Shown here one piece after another: positions 58,243 to 64,000 of a DNA stretch of 64,000 nucleotides (position 1 is the first letter of the stretch; each line of letters starts with the position of its first letter). Below the pieces are notes generated by a model, which was given only the letters and a program-made list of their open reading frames with translations, searched no databases and had not been told where the DNA came from. The stretch is from positions 11,532,001 through 11,596,000 of the forward strand of contig NC_046680.1 in NCBI RefSeq assembly GCF_009870125.1. The letters are read 5' to 3'. A program made the translations under genes and the position numbers. This DNA comes from Drosophila pseudoobscura (lineage: Eukaryota > Arthropoda > Insecta > Diptera > Drosophilidae).

Positions 58243-59874
58243 ATTGATGAACTTTGCTTGTTAAGAACACTTTGGAGCACACGCGAACATTAACAGTGCG
58301 TGTGATGATTGTTAACAAAATTTGTTGTATCGTAGCGGGCTCGGCGGTCGGTTTGCAGTGTTGTGTAACACACTATGGTACTTCTACAGGTGAGAAGGTG
58401 TCGTGGCCGTATGCAAATTCATACATTCCACCACCAACAATTTTATTCAATTATTTAGAATAATTGTTTATATTTGACGATACATGGGAAGCGCACTGGT
58501 AATGCCAGCGTTGAAGGCTTGGAGCAGCCTGAGTACGCGATAATGCATGCCGATTTATTGGGGGGCTAAAAGCTCCCAGAAAAGAGCACATAATTGTGCC
58601 GGCAACTACTGTTAGAAGCTTTCGCTCTCTCTCTCTCTCTGGAGGGAGCCCACTGATGATACAACACACAAGGTGGCGAAAACTTTGCGAATTAAGGGTT
58701 TTGTTGGTAAATATATTAATTATGTTTTATGGTTACGCACTTTACCGAGAGAAAAAAACGAAACTAACGAATCAAATAGCACCGCAAATGAGCTGGATGA
58801 CCGCACCTTCTGTAGGTAATGTGTCATGCTGTCGTTTGCCACATCCTTATTGATGAGTTCGATAGCACTGTTTTTTTTTTCAAACTGAGCATCACAGCTG
58901 GTTTCTTATAAACACTATATTTAACTCTATTAATAAAGGAATAATAATAAAGAGGCATTAAAAGAGGTCGACAGTAGGAAAATTATTTCCTGTCCACTGA
59001 GAGGAATGGGTTCCATTTCGCGCTTTAACAAATTAAAAAAGCAATCACCTTAATTAGCTGACGACAAACGTGCCTTTGTCCAGAATTGGTTGCTCTAATC
59101 ATAAACACAATCAAGCATGGGTGACCAGTGCAAAAAAGTGATACACATTACAGTTATACAAGCACGTTCATCGAAAGCATAATTGTTGATTAATGAAAAC
59201 AAAATCAGTTATCTGTCCATTTCAGATGTATTTATCGTGAATCGTATGTACTACTGAGACTGTATGAAACTGCCGCTGATAGCCAAATCCTTATTGGCTC
59301 GGATGCAATGGCTAATCTGCGGAATTTTAATATTTCACCTGTCCCGAGTCTCACGTTCGGCCAGAATATATTACCATTAGAAGCATTACAAATATTTGTA
59401 TAATTTTAGATATGAAATGATATGTCCCTCTGATGCAGCTGAGTCTGCTCGTGGTGTCAATACGCGCGGGCAGACTGTGCCATTTTAGGAGGAACTGAGT
59501 GAATGTTGGATATACGGATATGCAAAGAATTTTTTATCATATCCATTAAAATTTTATAATTTAATAAGAACCCGAAAAGAACAGAAATATAACCCATTGC
59601 ATGGGTCAAATTTTAAAAGGGTATAATATAAGTTTTTACAGAATGGATAATAAATGGTTAAGCTATTTGTCTAAGCTAAGTATCTACTTACATCACTGTT
59701 ATTATCTGTGGCGCCCATCGGAATATATCCTGTAGAATGTATCCCTTGCTTAAACAATGAAACACTGCAATATTTTTGAAACGAGTTTTGTGTATCTGGT
59801 CGCGTTATAATTGAATAACTCGAACGTCTGTGGATTTGAGGTAGCTAAAAACACACACACATTCCGGGAGTTCG
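58243..59874. other. Region right of the sugar transporters with no clear gene
   Basis: Holds the presumed promoter of the rightmost transporter, a short CT run (about 58625-58641) and AT-rich sequence. No coding region or mobile element is recognised. Confidence 0.4.
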
Positions 59875-60078
59875 TTAACGGTGCGGCGGCTCTGGCCCGA
59901 TTGCGAGCGGATTGGCAACTGAGGGAATAATTAAACCCAATGCACTTGCTTTGCTGCGGTCAATGATATCGATGAGCTGATATGAGGAGGGGTCATAAAC
60001 TGTCAAATTAAACGAGTTTGTTTTGTGGCTGGCCCAGATTCCTTCGGTATTACCTATTCCTCGATCTATGTTCCACAA
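59875..60078 (-). pseudogene. Unrecognised short coding-like fragment
   Basis: A 67-codon minus-strand frame reads MWNIDRGIGNTEGIWASH and later FNLTVYDPSSYQLIDIIDR, ending PEPPHR. The amino-acid composition looks protein-like rather than random, but there is no promoter, no clear partner exon and no family I recognise. It may be a remnant of a decayed gene or chance. Confidence 0.25.
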
Positions 60079-60532
60079 AAATTATCTGTTTAATTCAATA
60101 ACATTCTTTATCTGAACGTGTTAAATGTGCTGTTGGAATACACATAACACCGCTTTATCCTTATCGTTTCGACTCATGAATTGAACAGAATTGTTTTCAT
60201 ACCTATGAATCGATAAGGAGTAGCAGTGTTAGGGGGGAGGTTCATATCAATTTTAAGAAAATAAATTTCAATCTAAAACGTTCAACACATCAATAGCGTA
60301 TAGAGACCCAACATTCCAAAGAATACCCTAATAGTGAAACAAATTCCACTTTTGTAGACCCGTTTATGCTATTGTTTGTCTCCGTATCTCAAAACCTTTT
60401 AGGAATTGTGATAAACAGTTAATAGCTTGGTGTTTAGTAAATTCAACGCTCTTTTCATAATTTTCCGTCATGTAGTGTCCATGGATGTCTTGTTCCTTAT
60501 CGCTTGGAAGGAACTGTGATCTATTTGATCCA

Positions 60533-60660
60533 TGGGCCCTTCGGATGTAGTAATGACTAACAGTAACGAGGAAAGCTCCAGAAAGAGTTTTAAGGATCTA
60601 CACGAATGGCTGCCTTGCCGGAGCGTTTTTAACCAAGTCGCTTTGGAAGACACTCATGCA
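60533..60660 (+). pseudogene. Unrecognised short coding-like fragment
   Basis: A plus-strand frame reads MGPSDVVMTNSNEESSRKSF and then KDLHEWLPCRSVFNQVAL before a stop. It has a protein-like look but no support beyond that. Confidence 0.2.
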
Positions 60661-60923
60661 ATGTAATTGCAATAATTAAGATTGATGTGCTACATATATT
60701 TTAAAAATTTGAAAAGCAAACAAGTTAGTCTTCATATTAAATAATATTGTGGCTATACCCTTTATTTTATGTGTGCGAAGCTTAATTAACTTAATTAAAG
60801 TTTTTAATTTATAAAAGGGCGCGAAAACTTGTTTTAAAACCGTCAGTCCTGCAAATGATGTCGATATAAATTATAGTGCTGTAAAGCGGATTTTCTCTCC
60901 GGATTTTTGTTTTACACTAAAAA

Positions 60924-60934
60924 CGGTCACACTT
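60924..60934 (+). promoter_or_regulatory. Motif 1-like element
   Basis: CGGTCACACTT matches YGGTCACACTR at all but the last position, 166 bases upstream of the ATG at 61100. It suggests that the unit beginning there is or was a real transcribed gene. Confidence 0.45.
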
Positions 60935-61099
60935 TCGCTGAAATATTCAAATTTACGTCGCAATTTGTTTGTTTACTAACAAAAAATTTGTAATAATAAA
61001 TGATCTGTTCTGTGCGCGAGTATACGCCATTATCATTCAGGCTCAGCTTGTTGTATGTTGTATGTTGTATCGGCGTCCATACGGGACTCATCAGGTGGA

Positions 61100-61893
61100 A
61101 TGGAACAGGCCGCCGACGCCGGGCGTTTGGCCATGTCGATGCAGGAGCTGGCTTTTGACCTGGATGTTTTCCTCGTACGACACAGAAGAAAGAAGACGTG
61201 GATCTCAATGTGGAGCGGTAAGCGGAGAATTCAGTTATCATTTCTATCAGATTTTATAGTTTCCAGACTATTTTAGCACCTGCAGGCCTGGAATTCAACA
61301 CGGCACCAAAATGCCCCTTCTGGATGTTAAACAAAACGTGAGAGATCTCAACTACAAAAAAGACTCCAAGAAGCACTGAACCCAAAGTTCTTACCTTCCG
61401 CGATAAGTTTGTTTTCGACAAGATGAAGGCTGCTACCATGGGGACTGGAGCAAGAAGGTTCCCCTTGACGTGGCTTGTTCGGTGGACGAAGTCTCCTGCC
61501 TTGCCAACGATCAAAATCATATTACAAGCATCTACAATCACTTATATAGATAACGCTTAAGCTGAATCACCTGCTAAAGCTGGAGACAGCGGACATTACC
61601 GCTAAAGAAGGGTTGCTGGACTGCTGTGACCAAATTCAAACAGAAAACTGTCCTGCGACGTGCCGAAATTGGTTAGGTCGTGTAAGTATCACATCGTATT
61701 CATGTTTCTTTGGTCTCATCTATTGTAATTTCACTTAACAGCATACAAGACGGCACCAAGATCTTCTTCCAGGAAGGCCTGCAACGTGTGTTGCTCTTGA
61801 TCCAAGTCTGGTCGATAGTCAAACGTACTACCTCCGCAGAGCATCGATCTATGCATTCATTGCAATGGTCTGTCTCCAGCTCTAGCATCATTT
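61100..61893 (+). pseudogene. Unrecognised spliced gene, probably decayed
   Basis: A Met at 61100 opens a frame (MEQAADAGRLAMSMQELAF, then DLDVFLVRHRRKKTWISMW) to a GTAAGC donor at 61218. A TTTTAG acceptor at 61271-61276 continues the same frame (APAGLEFNTAPKCPFWMLNK) to a stop at 61339-61341 or a GTGAGA donor at 61338. Further on, 61577-61681 (LNHLLKLETADITAKEGLL, then DCCDQIQTENCPATCRNWLG) ends at a GTAAGT donor (61682), and an acceptor ending at 61741 restores an open frame with TYYLRRASIYAFIAMVCLQL to a stop near 61893. So there are intron-exon signatures and protein-like frames, but I cannot join the first part to the later part in one frame. Either exons are missed or the gene is broken. 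I do not recognise the family. Confidence 0.4.
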
Positions 61894-62343
61894 GGGAGTC
61901 GAAGAAGGAGGGCAAAAAGCGCTTTAAGGAGATGACCGTACACGACACCGACGCTCTGAAGGCCGGTAATATTCAGATTACATTTTCAGCACTGACTTTA
62001 CCTTAATTGTTCCATTTTTTAGATCGATTTTAACCGAATGTTACTAAACTAGTCCATTAATCGCAGTCATCGCCATTCCAGAATCTGCTGCATATGGAAA
62101 TAAATCGTGTCTAGGTGCACAGACCAAAGTCTACAAAGTCTTGTGCTGCTTTAGTTGACTGGGCAACTGTTTAACTTCAAACTACTGTTTTTCCCAAAAA
62201 ATTTGTATTTTAAGAAACTATCGCTGTCCATAGATTGCGGCTAAAGAGATAGGCAATAGTATAGCAAATAAGATTTAGATAGAATGGGATCGCACTGAAG
62301 TCTATCGACTATCCGCAGCACTCATACTATCAAGCAACTAGTT

Positions 62344-62930
62344 GCTATCTTACATCTTCATAATGCCCAACCTAGCCTCATCCGCCCGCGCCATTTCGTA
62401 AAGGACGAAAGACGGCCCCACCGACGACAGGAGCTTGGGATCCAGCTTGTCATCAGGCCGTTGCTTGATGATGTAGCTGTAATGATGAAGCCCACCACCA
62501 CATACCAATCGAAGGACAGAGCAAGGATGCTGAATCCTAAACTCCTTCTTGGGAACTTATGCTGGTCGAGAACATGCTCATGGGTGCACTGAACACACAC
62601 ACGAGATGAACACTCCCGGCATACTCCGCAGATGGCCGACAGAGTCCTGGACGAAATTTGGCATTATTTTGTCCTGTTTGGACACTTGCCGCCTGGTTGG
62701 GATAACAATCGTGGAAGCAGGATTTGATCACGATGCACGTGAATCTGTTGAAAGCCGTTGGCGATATTCTTGTTGTAGAAAACAGGAATAATCACGTACA
62801 TTAAGGCACCACCGCCACCGTGCAGCCCAAGTTAAAGAATGGTCATAATGGCAATGGCCGAGAGCCGACTAGCCACAAGGAAAGTGTCAATCGGTATCCT
62901 TTTCATTCTGTTCGTTATCCTCTGAAAAAA
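62344..62930 (-). pseudogene. Decayed sodium-solute symporter (SLC5-like) fragment
   Basis: On the minus strand, short stretches in changing frames match the SLC5 family. Near 62850 to 62760: LHGGGGALMYVIIPVFYNKN, then IANGFQ, like the TM2-TM3 region (LPVFY...). Near 62690 to 62560: VQDSVGHLRSMPGVFISCV, then a frame shift to SAPMSMFSTSISS, like the conserved VQD..GH.PG.PGLF.S..FSA.LST.S..LNS block of SLC5. The part between these two blocks, some 200 residues in family members, is missing, and frames are broken, so it is a non-functional copy. The part from 62540 to 62344 (including DDKLDPKLLSSVGPSFVLYE) is protein-like but does not match SLC5 as I know it. Confidence 0.5.
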
Positions 62931-64000
62931 CCTGGAATTTATATTGCGGTTATTATTTCATTCATTCAGATAAGAATGTTTCGGTTATCTTCACGTGGAG
63001 CCAAATATTATCAAACTTTCCAAATCTTTCGAAAAATGTAAGCATCAGGAATATAGCGTTTTTAGTTTAAGAGATATGAGAGCATTCAGAGTTCTAATAT
63101 TATTTTTTAGTGAGAAACGAATTGGTCAATTTTTATTTACATACTGCATATTTCAGGTGGAATAAAAACAAAACTATGCAACGTGTCTCTTTAATTGGGT
63201 GTATTTATATTTATAGTTACCATTTTTCAATGTAAAAAATATTTTGTTGTTATTTTAAAACTTTCAATTGACTTACAATTAAAATTACACCGAACTACTC
63301 CTGGTTTTTGTTTTAAGATTCTTTGAAGTTTACCATTTGGTTTTTGGGAACAAACACGATGGAAGCTCATCCCGGATATATGTAATAATAAATAACTGTG
63401 GTGGCTAAAGAAATAATCCAATGATTGGGTGTCATTCAGAATATTATAACCTGCACCTACAAACTAAACCTCGAACCCTGCGCAGCTGTTAAGGAAGGCG
63501 AAAAGAGAGTTTTTAGCGTGATTCAAATGCAAATGAAAAAAATCAGGGTTTTGGTAACAGTGTGCCAAAATTACCAAAGAATTCGATCTGAGAGTAACAG
63601 CCCCTGATGGAGACCCCTGCAGGTCCCTGGCAAGGGACGAGGTGGCGCAACTCACTTTAAAACAAATGATGATTGCCAATTGATTGCTCTTAATTACTTT
63701 TTCTTGGCCACCCACTCCGTTGGAAAATGGCAGTTAAGTTCAAGTTAACCTGCCCGTAAATCTCGGCGTGGCGACCTTTCAACCTCAACGGTGTGCATTG
63801 AACTGGCTGAAAATTCGCAAATCCCCGAGGCACAGACAATGGAAAGGCTGGAGACTGGAGACCGGAGGCTGCAAAATAATAAAAAACTGACAACTGTTGA
63901 GAAAAAATATAAGAACCTGAAACTGATACGTACAGCACAACGCACGCTGAACAATAAGCAATTTCCTTTTCCTTTGAACTCAAGTTAATGGCGGCCTCTC
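62931..64000. other. AT-rich right end of the window
   Basis: No supportable gene, RNA or repeat. Short open frames here look like chance. Confidence 0.4.

Noticed and set aside
58243-64000. A mobile element in the AT-rich right end
   Set aside because: I looked for terminal repeats, transposase or polymerase motifs and found none that I could support.
1-64000. tRNA, rRNA or other structured RNA genes
   Set aside because: I saw no convincing A/B boxes or cloverleaf; a covariance-model scan would be needed to rule out small RNAs in introns.

Overview
This window is a gene-dense stretch of a fly (Drosophila) nuclear genome. The evidence is short introns of about 55-80 bases with GT-AG ends, Drosophila core-promoter elements (DRE TATCGATA, motif 1 YGGTCACACTR, motif 6-like GGTATATTT), and a run of proteins I recognise from the D. 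melanogaster 44A-44B region of chromosome 2R (Muller element C). Two of these, Obp44a and Socs44A, are named after that band. The sequence is not D. melanogaster itself as I know it: coilin carries five 45-residue repeats and several proteins differ at many sites. The exact species is not something I can fix from the sequence.

Layout from left to right. The 3' end of the GIPC homologue kermit (+) is cut by the window edge. Lpin (lipin phosphatidate phosphatase, +) follows, with two alternative last exons. Then come Obp44a (+, TATA promoter), Pabp2 (nuclear poly(A)-binding protein, -, with an unusually A-rich 3'UTR), and an apparent dicistronic unit of a TFIIIC subunit 6-like protein and the SNAPC3/Pbp49 subunit (+). 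Next are Socs44A (-) and coil (+) sharing a DRE-containing divergent promoter, Nup50 (-), Asap (BAR-PH-ArfGAP-ankyrin-SH3, +), Cul4 (+), Tmem63 (OSCA/TMEM63 channel, -), an unrecognised 402-residue protein (+), a two-pore potassium channel (-), and three tandem SLC2-type sugar transporters (-) matching the sut1/sut2/sut3 cluster.

The last 5.7 kb (58.3-64 kb) is different. It is AT-rich and holds only short, frame-broken coding remnants: an unrecognised spliced fragment near 61.1-61.9 kb with a motif 1-like promoter, and a decayed sodium-solute symporter (SLC5-like) copy on the minus strand near 62.3-62.9 kb.

The genes are mostly independent housekeeping units rather than one pathway. There are local functional links: TFIIIC6 and SNAPC3 both serve RNA polymerase III/snRNA transcription and seem to share one transcript, coilin and Pabp2 act in nuclear RNA biology, and the three transporters are a tandem duplication with mosaic intron loss. 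I saw no RNA genes, no CRISPR (not expected here), and no intact mobile element.
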